NCBI GenBank assembly: GCA_012861695.1
Contig: JAAOOA010000623.1
Span: forward strand, 191,501 to 255,500
Origin: Trematomus loennbergii
Taxonomy: Eukaryota; Chordata; Actinopteri; Perciformes; Nototheniidae
Length of the DNA stretch: 64,000 bases
Direction: 5' to 3'
The position numbers and the translations under genes are program-made. Positions 9,756 to 21,854 of this stretch are shown here, in pieces (position 1 is the stretch's first letter; every line of letters starts with the position of its first letter). A model generated the notes under the pieces. That model had not been told where the DNA came from. It saw only the letters and a program-made list of their open reading frames with translations, and ran no database searches.

Positions 9756-11500
9756 GATTCTAGTGGGCTCAATGGAAAATGCGGAACTGGATTCACTGAC
9801 AGGAAGTGGACTAAAGAAATTGACTAAAATGTATGCTTATATCTTAATGTATGTCAAATGTGAGTACATATGTATTTGTAAAGCACTTGATATGTATATA
9901 TACTACTATATACTACAACTATATGTTTTTGAGTGATTCCTTAGTCCATCAAATGGCAGAAAATTGTGAAAAATTTACAGTTTCCAAGAACACCAAGTTC
10001 TGTATTTTAAATTACATTTACATGAATCAAACATCATTATAGGAAAAGCTGGACACGAAAATATAGTTCATATTTTTGCTAATTAAATGACTCAAAATCA
10101 AATGTATAGAGATGTATTTTCTGTTTTTTTTAAGCTTGTGTTTAACCATCTGATTTATCCGTGCGCGTTTTCCCTCTTTTGTCCCACTTCACTTTCCTTA
10201 CTAACAAAGGGGCGGGAACAGAAAGGTCACGGGAGAGGTGCACGCTGGGAAAACACGTGTAGTGGAAGACCAGAGAAGTATGGCTGCAGTTTTGTGATTA
10301 TTGTTATTTTTAAACGATGTTTCAAACACATTTATTGTTTGAAACATCAAACATTCACTCCAGCTATATATGAATGGTACAAGCAACTTCCAGAGCAGCT
10401 GATTCGTTCTGTTACACAGCAAAGCAACATTTCAAAAAAGAAGTGTGTGTATTTGTCAGCTGCTGTCTGGGTTTCCCGCCGTTACTGTTCATATTCAGTG
10501 TTTCGGACCTATTGTTTACATGTTGACTGAAACCGAAGCACAGCGCAGGATTTCTGACATTTATCTCAGTTTTAACATTTCATTTTTAGATAGCAGAAGT
10601 CATAACTGCTCTATATTTCTCACTGTGAAAAGACTGGGTTTCTGTTGGTCAATACATGCTCACTTAGTGATCCAGTCACAGCTTCAGTAATACCCAATGA
10701 CTATTTTAATCATTTTATGTGGTTTAAATACATTTACTTAAGTACTACACTTTAGTAATGTATGTGTTCTTTACTAGTGTTGCATGCATACTATTATATA
10801 TGATACCGATGTGGGTCATTCTGCAAAACAAGTACTCTTACTTCAGTTATTTAAAGTATATTTGTATGCAGGATTTCACCTGTAACAAACCATTTTTACA
10901 CTGTGGTATTGCTACTTTTATTTAGGTTAATCTGAATATACCCCCCCTTATTGTCTTCAAGTAATAGTTTATTTTGTTAAATGTAAAAGAGGTGTGTTTA
11001 AAACTCATATGACAAGCGAGACTACTTAATTATTTCCAAACAGTACAATTTAAAGCTGCAAAACATAGGTTTAAGAAACGTTGTCAGTTTTTCTGGAGTA
11101 ACCTAAGCAGTTAATTGATTGTCTCAATAATCTTCAGTACATTATCAGTCTGTAGAGGATAATCAATACTAGCTAGCTTGTGTTATAACAAGGTTTATAG
11201 AAACATACATACATATATTTTCAGTTCTTGAATCACTGTTGTCTAGCTTTCACCAATACCTAAACCAAAATCAATACTTTTTTCCAATAACCTCTTCAGG
11301 ATATGTGTATTGAAATCATTCTATCTATCATTCTTAATTGAACGGCTTTTTAAACACATGCTTGTCTGTCTTCTGTTTGGTGCACTAAATACACACAATC
11401 TTCTGGAATAAAGACACTCCTACACATGATATAAGAAAGAAGCGTAGTGCTTGTTGTCCATGTGACTAATCCAACAATATGTCCTTTCTCTATTGGTCAG
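9756..11500. other. ndufaf5-esf1 intergenic region with promoter-like patch
   Basis: Mostly AT-rich. At 10205-10285 there is a GC-richer patch with GGGGCGGGA (GC box), GTCACGGGAG and an E-box CACGTG, the best candidate for the shared ndufaf5/esf1 promoter or a non-coding first exon. No coding exon of ndufaf5 is visible. The esf1 acceptor TTTCTCTATTGGTCAG at 11500 shows that an upstream non-coding exon exists. Confidence 0.45.
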
Positions 11501-11955
11501 GTGACACGTACAGTTTGCCACCATGTCGTCCAATAAGAAGGGCGGCGATGAGCGTTTCCTCCGGGTTCAGAAGGACCCCAGATTTTGGGAGATGCCCGAG
11601 AGAGAACGCAAGATCAAGATCGACAAGCCTTTCCAGTCCATGTTTCACGACAAGCGCTTCACGGACAAATACACGGTGGACAAGAGAGGCCGACCCATCA
11701 ACCAAACCTCCACCGAGGACCTGAAGCGCTTCTACAACGTCTCCAGCTCAGAGGACGAAGACGACGATGAGGAGGGTGTGAAGAGCAAGAAGAAGAAAAA
11801 AGTGAAGGTGGAGAAAGAAGTGAAGGAGAAGCTGGTGAAGGTGAAGGTGGAGAAAGAAGTGAAGCAGGTGAAGGTGGAGAAAGAAGTGAAGGAGAGCAAA
11901 GACATTACAGCTAAAGGACCGCCGCCTGAACGAGGGGTCAGAGTCATAGAAGAGG
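11501..11955 (+). CDS. esf1: esf1, first coding exon
   Basis: After the acceptor at 11500 come 22 nt of 5' UTR and ATG at 11523 in a strong Kozak context (GCCACCATG). The N-terminus has FLRVQKDPRFWEMPERERKI, DKRFTDKYTVDKRGRPIN and STEDLKRFYNVSSSEDED, matching human ESF1 (ABTAP). ESF1 is a nucleolar protein needed for pre-18S rRNA processing and 40S subunit production. An acidic patch and a Lys/Glu/Val repeat (KVEKEVKE) follow, typical of its low-complexity linker. The exon leaves in phase 1 at donor GAG/GTGAGT. The RRM-like core and C-terminal exons were not found downstream, which is odd because the whole gene should fit in the remaining window. Confidence 0.93.
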
Positions 11956-12403
11956 GTGAGTAGATGTCTCTGAGGCTCATATTCACTGATGCAGGCTGAG
12001 GAAACGAGCACAGATTCAACTTAATATATAAGAAGTAGGTTTACACATACAAGGAATTTGCCTTGGTGTATAAGGTGCATACTAAAAACAGGTAAAGAAG
12101 GGACAAAGTAAGAAAAACAACAAAAAAACGATTAAAAAAACTAACTATTATATGTTATGATATAGAAAATAATTTACATGTAATCTGGATATCCCAAAAA
12201 ACTATGTACAGTATTCTATGACAACATACTCAGAATAATACAATAACATATGTGCAGTATTGATATGAAAAGGGGAAAGATGTGCAGATACTAAGAGAGG
12301 TAGCTCGTGTGCAAATGTGCATGTATTTCAATAGATTAGCTGCAGGAAACCAACAATAAAATCACTATAACATTGAAGCCAGAGCTTTAGATTGAAAGCC
12401 TGG

Positions 12404-12800
12404 TTAAAGGTAGGGAAGGTAATTCACTTCAGAAACACTTTTTGGTATATTCCATGGAATGCTCTTAACATCCCGATAACAATGAATACATGAAAATCTT
12501 TGACAATAAATCCATAAAAATGTCATCTGTGGAAGCCGTAGTAGCCATTGGCCCCCCACTTTTCAGCCCTGCCCCACATTTTCGCAGCGGCGGATGCCGT
12601 GGAACACTGTACAAATCCCGTTTCAATAATTCCCCTCTACTCTAAAGTCGCATCTAAAACGCGATCTGATATAGCTGTGTATATTTTGTTATGTTTGATT
12701 GTTATATTCAATCTCATTAGCTACAGGCATTTTTTAAGCTTGTAAAGCTCTCACTCGCCACTCTGCTGTTCCACAGCGCCGCTTCCCCTCCCTCTGCTGA
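12404..12800 (-). mobile_element. TTAA MITE, partial copy
   Basis: It starts TTAAAGGTAGGGAAGGTAAT and continues with TCTTAACATCCCGATA and CATCTGTGGAAGCCG. That is the reverse complement of the complete 380-bp element at 48380-48759. The far terminal repeat is not recognisable. Confidence 0.8.
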
Positions 12801-13630
12801 AATTATGAATGTAAGGCGTATAGTAATCATAGATAACACGGCAGGGTCCGTTACAGTTTGTTTTTATCTGATTTCAAATAAACAAAGTCTTGGCTTTCAG
12901 AATATTAAACTTGTTTCGGCAAATTCAGATGATAAATACAACTTTGAAGCTTGTAACGGCATAATTACAAGCAACGGAGTAACTTTACGTCACTGCAGGC
13001 ATAACAGCCGGTGTTTCTCGTGAGTGTTTTCCCCGGGAAACAAACACAATACACACAAACGCAAAAATATACACACACACACTCGCGGGCTTCCCCTATC
13101 TTCCCTTCGTACTATTTTGATCATTTGCTCCGCTAATAATCAATCAGATCGATCCAGAGAAGAGGAAACTTTAAAGGCCTTTTTCTCAAAATGATGACTC
13201 TGTAACAGTCATTATATAATGTGACATATTTTGCTTAATATTTGGAGTAGCAACAACAATCCTGATATCATTAGAAAGCTATGAATCTCCTCTTTCCAAC
13301 AGTGTATACAACTCAAAATGTGTCTTCGGGTCAATGCGACTGATTTCGATGGAGCAGGTCACTTGCATTAGGTAAAATAAAGCAGGCAGACATAACAGGA
13401 AGAATATGTACATTTTAACCCAATCAAATAGGACATTGTCACACCATTCAAATGTATCCATGTAAATTACAACCAATAAAAAAGCTTAGATTTGTTTATT
13501 CGTTACGTTGTTTACTTTATTTGTTACGTTGTTCTGTGTGTGTCAGCCGTTAACCTAGATAGAAAAATATATACACTTGCAAACACGTCAGAAGAACCAG
13601 CGCAGAAGAAAACTATACAGTCAATCTAAA
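12801..13630. other. No recognised gene
   Basis: Non-coding, moderately AT-rich sequence with a short CA tract near 13060-13085. It may be 5' sequence of the hAT relic that follows. Confidence 0.5.
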
Positions 13631-13639
13631 CTTAAATTA

Positions 13640-14293
13640 ACAACTGGAAGGTCACATCCCTGACATCCACGTCTCCGGAGCCTGGACCTTCATCAATCAT
13701 AGAAACAGCGAAGCCAGATGAACCCAAAAGCAGCAGCTCTGCGGCCGCAGAGACTGTCAAAACCGCCGCCACCGCCGTCGTTGAACCGAAACAGGCTGGT
13801 TCCGACTGCATGGAGGTTTGTTGTCGGGACATTGAGACGGGTAAAGCTGCAGCTAACTGACCGCTAGATTATTTGGGCAAAGAGAAAGGTACTTCAACGC
13901 AGAATGGTACAAAAACAGAGAGTGGTTAATTCTTTGCAAAACCACTAAACGGGCCTTCTGTGAAATATGCAGATTTGCTGTCAAACGGCTTGTAACTTTC
14001 TCAAAATGTGGAGATGATAGCTTTGTTAATATCGGAGTTAATAACTGGAAAAAGTGCCCAAGCCTCCTGGACAGCCACGAAAAGTCTATTTCCACAGAGT
14101 GTATTAAAAAAAAGTGCGCTTTCTTCAGTCAAACACCAGTCAACATACAGCTTGTCAAACAACAGCGTATTGAGCAGGAAAAAAGAAGAGATGGAATGAT
14201 GGAGCAACTGCGCTGTCTGCAGTTTCTAACCCGACAGGGCCTAGCAATCAGGGGGCATGCGGATAAGGAGAGCAATTTCCAAAAGAACTCGTA
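13640..14293 (+). pseudogene. hAT-derived (TTF finger, DUF4371-type) protein relic
   Basis: An open frame of about 145 codons (about 13858-14293) has no initiator ATG. It reads RYFNAEWYKNREWLILCKTT, RAFCEICRFAV and later LRCLQFLTRQGLAIRGHADK. This is the TTF-type zinc finger and downstream signature of ZMYM1-like hAT transposases, where WYK.R.WL and RQGLAIRGH are conserved. A preceding Ser/Ala-rich segment (13660-13855) is open in another frame. The RNase-H-fold catalytic part is missing after the TAG at 14291. Confidence 0.7.
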
Positions 14294-14738
14294 GCTGAGA
14301 AAAACCCCACTCTGAAAAGCTTCATGCTCACCGGGAAATATGCATCATGAGACAATTAATGAACTTATAAATCTAATGTATCGGGAGTCTCTCACCACTA
14401 TATTAACTGAAATTTAAAAGCAATGCAAAACATGCAGTTATTGTGCTTCCAGCAAACATCCACTGATAAACTGCGATGTTAACAACCTCATGATAACCTC
14501 ATATTTTTTTAACTGAGGATCTACCTGTGTTTAGTCTAGAAAAAGGTAAATGTGTGCATTTTATTATAAAGTTGTGTATATTTACAGACTGTTGCAAAAA
14601 CTAAGAAACTTATAAACATCAGGTTTAAAACTAAAAGAGCTTTACAAAAAAGTAACACAATTAGAGATGTTTGGAGTTTTATTTTAGTTATTAATTTACA
14701 TTTTTTGTCAAAGAGATGCTGATTTGATACCGTTGATA

Positions 14739-15760
14739 CAGGGGCGTCGCCTGGACCTGAAAACATTCGGGGCTTAGCCCACAGTGGCGGCGGCACTACA
14801 GTGGCATTTTTTACTGCAACACTCCCCACACGCACACACAGTACACCCGCGACTGTTACAATGAAGGCTCGATAATCAGCTCACGGCATATAGGCAGGGG
14901 TATTTTTTATGAGTGGGTGGCTCACCTCCTCTAGGGGGGTCCGGGGGGATGCTCCCCCGGGAAGATTTTTTTTTAAATATTGAAGTTAAAAGCATCAATC
15001 TGGTGCACTTTGAGAGCAAAATGAAGAGATCTATGGATACCTCTCTCAACACCCATATGAAGCAGAACTGTAAACAGATGTTCTTTTTCTTTATGGATAT
15101 TTTACTAATCACTCCCCTTTTAAACTCTATTCTTGTTTTACTGCCATATAGTATTTCATAACTGTTTTTCCTTTATTCTCTTTTTTTTAATAACTATAAT
15201 GATCATATGAAGGTGTGCCGCGGAAATAATCTTTTGAATAATTTGTGACCAAACCGTTTGAGACCCACTGAGATAACTCAGACTAAAGTTAAGTATCTAA
15301 ACACTCAGAGAGTCCTTTAGCTCACCTGAGTCTCTCAGTCTGAGAGGAGAGGACTCTCCTCCAGCTTGTTGTGGAACAAACAGCTCCTTATGTCCGTTAG
15401 TGCAGCTAGCTAACCAGATGCTAACAACACGGTCCATGCTGACATCGGACCCTCCCTCCCCCTCTTTCCCTCTCTCTCTCTCTATCACACAATGCGCTAT
15501 TGCCACACACACACAGAGCCGAGCTTGAATGACACAAGCACACGTTTATTTCCATGCAACTCTCTGATTGGTCTGGTGTCATGCCTCTGTTGCATTCACT
15601 GAACACGGGAAATTACAGTGCTGCCGTCCTCTCTTGTGTCATGATGAGGTTCACGTAAAGCACGGTTAATGTATTATATTATTGAGGGAGAATTGTCCGG
15701 GGCTACAGAAAAAACATTCGGGGCTAAAGCCCCGGATGCCCAGGCCAGGCGACGCCACTG
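14739..15760. mobile_element. hAT-type non-autonomous element with target duplication
   Basis: The left end CAGGGGCGTCGCCTGG and the right end (reverse complement CAGTGGCGTCGCCTGG) form terminal inverted repeats that continue with the AAAACATTCGGGGCT motif. GTTGATA flanks both sides (14732-14738 and 15761-15767), 7-8 bp as expected for hAT. The interior contains ATGCTCCCCCGGGAAGAT, shared with the element at 18722-18780, and a block at 15199-15295 shared with 31625-31720. No transposase is visible. Confidence 0.85.
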
Positions 15761-16014
15761 GTTGATACAGTTACGGCATTTCCTGTTTCTGCCGGAGAGA
15801 GGGGAGTTTGTCCCAAAGCTTGCCGCTGTATCTACTCCCTCCATCTGACAGGAGGGAGCCTCATGTGTCGGAGTTCACTCCGTCACGGAGGGGGAGTGTG
15901 TAGGGGTAGGGCGTGGTTTGGGATTGGGCCATACACACGCACTTTTTTGGCCCCCCCACTTCTAAAATGAATCCGGCGCGCCTGGTGAACACCACCCTTG
16001 AATGATGGGATAGT

Positions 16015-16325
16015 AGACTAAAAGCTTTAGGAATCCAAACTCTAACATATAATAAGTACCCTGTATCAAGATTGATGCAAAACAAGTGAAATGTTACCTT
16101 TTTTTAGAGAGGTTAACAAAACAAAACCACTTCTGGGGACATTTGCCTGGATTTATCATATAGCACTCTTTAGCTTAGTGCCAATTAAAACGCTTGGCGT
16201 TAGAGTTGTGTTTTGTTTCGGTCAAATTGGTTCATATGGCTTAGTGCGTCAGTTAGCTGAGTTTCTTCCCGTTAACTGAGTATGACACATTAATAGGTTG
16301 TTACATTTTAACAAGCCCTGAGACG
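16015..16325 (+). repeat. Dispersed repeat, copy 1
   Basis: GCTTTAGGAATCCAAACTCT to ACACATTAATAGG is shared with 61099-61225 and 61800-61915. The two parts are adjacent here but separated by about 570 bp in the other copy. No coding content. Confidence 0.85.
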
Positions 16326-16800
16326 CAGTTCCGTGAAGAAAAAAACCTGTATCCCCGCCAACTACACATTATCATATTCATGCTAAATATACATAACTAA
16401 GCACAAGAAGAGACTGCAAAGCTAAAGTCAAGAAGAGCAACTTACTCGTTTGATGCGATGACAGAAATGAGGGACAGAACTAACGTTCACAGGAGGTGAA
16501 GCTATGATGCGTTCAAACGCCTCTTGTAAAATACAGTCTTTCGCCCAAAACTTCCAATAACTGCTTCAAAAATCTGCCTACATATAAACTCAAGGAACTA
16601 TTGCATTTTCATTAATAAATTGCTTTGACATTTTATTTTATCAACGTCAGTATTTCTTTTTGATGCGTTGTAAATTGCTCAGGGCTGGTAAAGGCCTATA
16701 GATTTGAACAGTAGTTTTATAGCCGTTTTTGATGGCTGTTTGTCTTCGTGGTTGTTTAAAATACTTGTGTCTGGTTGGCTGATGTGCTCGATTTGAGAAT
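16326..16800. other. Intergenic, no recognised feature
   Basis: Non-coding sequence upstream of the small gene start at 16873. Confidence 0.5.
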
Positions 16801-16804
16801 GATG

Positions 16805-16872
16805 CAGTATTTAAACAGGACTTGCATCTTCTGCCTCTTATTCTGCAAGAAGACAAGAGCGACAGAGAAAAA
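16805..16872 (+). promoter_or_regulatory. Candidate core promoter and 5' UTR
   Basis: A TATA-like TATTTAAA at about 16808-16815 lies some 60 bp upstream of the ATG at 16873, with a pyrimidine-rich stretch between. It supports the short coding start that follows. Activity is inferred. Confidence 0.4.
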
Positions 16873-16885
16873 ATGGATTCCCATG
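16873..16885 (+). CDS. First coding exon of an unrecognised gene
   Basis: ATG in context AAAAAATGG encodes MDSH plus one base, ending at donor ATG/GTAAAT. The next exon at 17006 completes the split codon in frame. Too short to find by open-frame length; recognised only by paired splice sites. Confidence 0.5.
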
Positions 16886-17005
16886 GTAAATGGCCGAATT
16901 TAGATGAATGCTACTTGTTATTCATTCATTGTGTGCTTGCTTTAGCGCTGCCTGTTAGAATATGATTGAATTTATTAAACTAATGGTTGAAAATGATCTT
17001 TTCAG

Positions 17006-17055
17006 ATGAACTTGTGCATTACACTGCAGTAGGGAAGACCTTCGCTGTAGAAAAG
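17006..17055 (+). CDS. Second coding exon of an unrecognised gene
   Basis: Acceptor GATCTTTTCAG and donor AAAAG/GTAGGC bound 50 nt. Joined to 16873-16885 it gives 21 in-frame codons, MDSHDELVHYTAVGKTFAVE and K. I do not recognise the protein and found no later exon. The clean phase across a 120-nt intron makes chance less likely. It could be the start of a multicopy fish gene whose body was lost. Confidence 0.5.
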
Positions 17056-18494
17056 GTAGGCTGCTTTAATATTGTTTAAGTTAGAAGTAACACACTTAGC
17101 TATTCTATCTACCTCTGGAACTAGCTAAACTAATTATAAATATGTTTATTCTTCACTGGCAATGGGGTCCAGGCTTTTTCCTACACACCAACGCTGGAAC
17201 GCTGTCCACTTGGCTGTGTAGGACGCTCTGGTAGACGCGGCCCTGGCTCCCTGAACAGCACAACATCTTGAGAGGCCCAGGGGCCATGCCCATAAGTGCT
17301 GGCCTATCACAGGGTGACTGTTGATCGCTATGAGGTGTGATTTGTGCCAAAGACTGAACTAACTGAGCAGCCAATCGTGTCGATCGTCGCCTACCATGCC
17401 GTGAACTATGCCGCGAGAGAAGTAACGTGACACTCGTCGCCACCCCTCTCGTCTGAGAACCTACGTGACGTCTGCGTCTGAAGTTACTTTACTTTGGTAG
17501 TTATCACCAAATAACCCAGTAATGTTACAGCTACGTAGTTGCTGTTCAAGCTAGACTCTATTTCAATATAGTTTTGGTATTAAAATAATGTTACACCTCT
17601 TGTATGCCCTGAATGCAAAAACAACCACAATATATATTTTTAATTATCAAAATGATAACAAAGGCTGAAAAAACAGGAGAAGCCTGTCTTCACTTGGTCT
17701 CCAGGAGAAAACTGTATATCACCAAGTTTTCATATAGTTTTGTGTGTGAAATAGATCGCTGCAGTGAACACGACGTTTATTTGATATGGAGGGATGCAGT
17801 ATACATAGAAGTTCAGAGAAGAAGCAACCTCTATATATTGTTTATTTTATTTCATTTGGCACCATGGCAGAGGCAAATATAGAGTTAATGTGCGCAGATT
17901 ATAATGTCCCGTTTACTAAAATATGTATTGTTTTATGATGTTTAGTTGACAAAATAGTCATTGTGCTATATTTTGCTGCACTCAAGCATACATCTGAAGA
18001 CAAGAGTTGTGTCCCCCTTTGGCCACAAGGGGGAGTATATATATATTGTATATATATATATACCTTTAAGGGAGCTGTCAGGAGGAAACAAAGGTTCGCC
18101 AACACATTACTCTACTGCTGAGAAAGTACAAAGACGTGAAACGATGTGCTGCAATGTCTGTGTATTTTCGAAGAATGCCAAGTAAAGGAAGAAAGTAATA
18201 ACTCACACTGAGTCTTAATACATTACTTTATTTCATTATTTTCCCCTTCATTTGAGAAACACTATCCAATGATGTATTATTTCTGTGTTACACACACACC
18301 ATTACTGAATTAATTCTAAAACCAAGAATAACCTACAACAATAAGGAGCCCTGGCTCAAGGACGGACAAAACAAGGACACCACATATTTATTTTCCAATG
18401 ACAGTATATTTATTTAAAGAGAGTAACTCAATTGTGATATCAGTTAATCAGTAATGTGTGTAGTAGTGTATGGGTGTGTGATGTGATGTGTCAG
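17056..18494. other. Repeat-like and non-coding sequence
   Basis: 17150-17460 is GC-richer than its surroundings and may be retroelement-derived; neither strand gives a recognisable protein. The rest is AT-rich, with a TA microsatellite at 18032-18062. Confidence 0.4.
18032..18062. repeat. (TA)n microsatellite
   Basis: About 30 bp of TATATA with one TGT interruption, adjacent to a CCCCCTTTGGCCACAAGGGGG inverted repeat (18011-18031). Confidence 0.85.
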
Positions 18495-19011
18495 CAGGGC
18501 CGGACTGGGACCATAGGTCAGGCCGGGAATTATACACCCAGCCAGGCCACTACCAGTTTTTTGTGGGGGCGTTTTGCGTTTCTGCCCTTAGTGATAGCCC
18601 TACAGTTTAAATCTACTATAGAAACATATGGACATAGGATATTGTTAAAAAAAATGTGCATATGTATTTGGGAACCTATCCATGTGAACATGTTTTTTTG
18701 GGGGTGGACCTCAAATCCTAGGGGGGGCATGCTCCCCCGGGAAGATTTGTTTTTTATTTTGGAGTCAAATGCATCAATCACTTGAGTATAGGCTACTGAT
18801 ATCAGCTCTGCTTGCTCTCAGGAAATATGTATCTGCACTATCTCGATGCAACCCAAGCTTCTTTCATGCTCTTCCATTATTTGGTGAACATGCTTCCATG
18901 CCTGCATGCCTCCTTTAACAAAAGCATTGTCACTGGCAGGCTTGGCAAACACGAGACACAGCGAGCAATATAGAGAGTGCGATGATTCACAGTAAGTTAA
19001 CCATTTTCTAT

Positions 19012-19223
19012 TTGTCCCATCCTTGCTGTGGAATACTTTGGGAATGGCTTTCTTGGAAGTTTGTTGTGGGTGGTGGGCTGAGGGCGAGCAAAATAATCAA
19101 AAGGCCTCTCTGTGTCAACTTCCTGTGCGTCTCTTTCGCTGTCTTTCTCCTCAGTTTGCAATTTCCCTTGTGCTGGACCTGAATCTTGACTTGTCTTGTC
19201 AACCTCCTCAGCATCTGCTGGTA
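19012..19223 (-). pseudogene. hAT transposase N-terminal exon
   Basis: Acceptor TTCTTATTCAG on the minus strand is followed by an acidic segment and FDYFARPQPTTHNKLPRKPF, the conserved stretch just before the TTF finger in ZMYM1-like hAT proteins. The finger itself is not present downstream, so the gene is truncated. Confidence 0.6.
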
Positions 19224-19349
19224 CTGAATAAGAACCAGCATAAGGATTAAACTCTGATCAATAACTATATAGTAACTTATTGAGAGAACATGAACATAGC
19301 TTGCTTATACTGTTGTCATTACATTTCCTTTGGTTTTGTTCAGTGTTTT

Positions 19350-19457
19350 CATAGTCATAGCGAAACAGTTTCCTCTGTACCTGCCCGTTCTGTCCACTGA
19401 GCTCTGCCTGCATCTCTCCCTCAGGGTCATCACCATCAGCATCATCTGATAGTGGAA
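19350..19457 (-). pseudogene. hAT transposase leader exon
   Basis: Acceptor TCTCCTTATTCAG on the minus strand, then an acidic peptide VPLSDDADGDDPEGEMQAEL. The same acidic style and splice-site sequence as 19012-19223 suggest duplicated leader exons of one transposase gene. Confidence 0.5.
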
Positions 19458-20399
19458 CTGAATAAGGAGAAAATGTAATCATTACATTAACAACTATTTA
19501 TGAAATAACATTATTCAAGAACATATATTATACAACACTTATTGTATCACTTAGTTGACCCTGTATTTGCATGGCCTATAATACCATAATGATTGTCTCC
19601 CCTTTAGACAACATAACCATCTCAAGTTATTCACTCACAGTATGAGGGGTTTTGTAGCCCCACAGTTAGCTGCAGTCTAACGGTTATATTACATATATTT
19701 GCCTTGAGTAACATTAAGGACATGTTTGGGTTTTTTGTAGCCTTACAGTCTCCAGTCACACAGGGCCTGCCACTAACTTAGCATTGGACTGAGAAACTGT
19801 TTTGTTGACAGCCGATGTGCACATCAGGCTACAATATAGAAAGAAATGTGGCTCATAATGTTCGCTAACTTACTTTCTGCTTCGTCATTCTATACCTATT
19901 ATGTTCTTGCCCTCAGTTTCAGTCGGTCCAGTCCACACTAATGTAAACAGCAGCGCGCTGATCTCGTGAGAAACGGAGAGTGGAACAACCAATCACATCT
20001 TCATTATTCTCCTGAAATTTAAATGTGCCCATTCGCTATAGTCTGACAGGTGCGTGGTTCTCACTGCGCCTCATACGTGCAACTTTGAACACTTCAATAT
20101 ATGCCGCATTAATTAATGGATTTGGCTGCAGTCACCGCATCTGGGCTGAATTAAACACGTATTATTTTAGTCCTGTGTGTTTATTAGAGGCCATGTCAGC
20201 AGGCCACATCATATTATGCCAGCGTTGCGTTCACAAGACATACAAGCCACAAACTGGCAATCGAAACATGCCACAACCTGAGGGACAGTGAATGAGACAC
20301 ACAGACACACCCATGGCCATGGAAAAGATTGCTTGTGTAAAAACTTAAGTGGTTTGAGGCAACGGGTTTCCACGCGAATTTCTAGTAAAGTCAACTAGG

Positions 20400-21514
20400 C
20401 CGGCTAAGAGTGTGGGCTCTCACATGTACTGGAACAGAAAGGGCTGCTGAGTCGTTTTCAGAGCGGATTTCGTAAAGGGCGGTCCACAATAGATGCTTTA
20501 ATAAGAGTGAGTAATGATGTGGAAAAAACATTGAAAATGAAAGAGATAATGGCAATAGTGTACTTTGACATTGCAAAGGCGTATGACTCATGTGGAGGGA
20601 TGGATTACTGATCAAATTGAGTAGAATGGGTATTGGAGGGAGAATGTACAATTGGGTAAGGGCCTTTTTAACAGACAGGACATTTAGAGTAAAGGTTGGA
20701 GCAGATATTTCCAATTATTTAGAAATAGAAAATGGTATTCCCCAAGGGAGTGCAGTCAGTCCAATATTATTTAACATCATGATTAATGATATATTGACAT
20801 GCTTAGACACATGCATCCAATCGGCTCTATACGCAGATGATGGGGCTATTTGGATGAGGGGAAGAAATGCCCCATACGTAATGGAGAATATAGCTAGAGC
20901 GATTAAAAAAGTGGAGAGGTGGTCATATAACTGGGGATTCAAAATGTCAGAAAGCAAGTCATGCTACATGGTATTTACAAATAAACGCAAGATTGATGGC
21001 CAACAGCTAACACTATGATCGTCCAATGACAAAGGTGCATGTGGAGTGAAGACCATCACGTTTGCCAAAGCAAGCCCATTTAGCCGTGTTCCCCCATGGC
21101 TTTTCCCAGAAGTAAACATATGTGAGTATCGTAGAAAGGAAAAAGAGTGGCAAATAAATGAAGTGGGAATTAAAACAAGTATGTACCTGAATGAAAAGTA
21201 CTACAATTACCTCAAAATGTACACAGATGGTTCTAAGAACAAGGAAGAGTGTTGGAGTTGGTATACACATCCCAGACTTTAAAATATCGATCTCAAAAAG
21301 AGCGTCTGATCAACTATCAGTATACGCAACACAAATGCTGGCAGTAATAATAGGATTACAGTGGGTTGAAGAGGTCAGACCAGATAGGGTGGTGATATGC
21401 ACAGATTCATTGTCCATATTAAAAAGCATACAGTCAACAACTGCCAGAGAAGACATTCTCATAGAACTTAACCACAGCCTGTCAAGACTTCACAGAGGCG
21501 GTATGGATCTGCAG
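20400..21514 (+). mobile_element. LINE with RT and RNase H (Nimb/I-like), 5' part
   Basis: It encodes the reverse transcriptase palm: SGFRKGRSTIDALIRV, FDIAKAYDS, then 20590-21018 with GIPQGSAVSPILFNIMINDI and the catalytic YADD box. It continues into an RNase H domain (21218-21506: YTDGSK and later ICTDSLSILKSI). RNase H after RT points to the I/Nimb group. There are frameshifts at about 20588, 21018 and 21265. The element is interrupted at 21514 by a hAT insertion and resumes at 23531. Confidence 0.88.
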
Positions 21515-21854
21515 TAGGGATGGGTACCGAGCCCGGTATTAAACGGGCCCGGGGCTGAATTATTAAAGACCGTGGTACCGTTAAGCTCCGACGTTATCGG
21601 TCTTTTTATCGGTACTGGAGACATCTAAAAAATATGTCATGTGTATTATTGCTACACAAACATTATATTGCAGTTTTAGTGTCGCCAACTCCGTTTCTAA
21701 TACGCAAAAAAGACAGCAAAATGCGTCATTTTTTGTATTTTCGATCTCTCCAATCCAGACGAGAGATCTCTCTCCCCCGTCTGGGTGCGAGGGGGCGGGG
21801 CAGTTTACACACACGCAGCTGCTACATGCAGCAACACACACACACACGGAGGAG

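Larger units (their letters stand above)
18495..19960 (-). mobile_element. hAT-type element with ZMYM1-like exons
   Basis: The left end GCAGGGCCGGACTGGGACC resembles hAT termini in this window. The interior shares ATGCTCCCCCGGGAAGAT with 14950. Minus-strand exons at 19012-19223 and about 19350-19457 encode the acidic leader and the FDYFARPQPT segment of a hAT transposase. The right boundary is uncertain. Confidence 0.55.

Noticed and set aside
11732..12019. Minus-strand Ser/Phe/Thr-rich frames opposite esf1
   Set aside because: They are the antisense of the Lys/Glu repeat of esf1.
17153..17443. Minus-strand 96-codon frame
   Set aside because: No recognisable domain or splice sites; may be repeat-derived, not reported as a gene.
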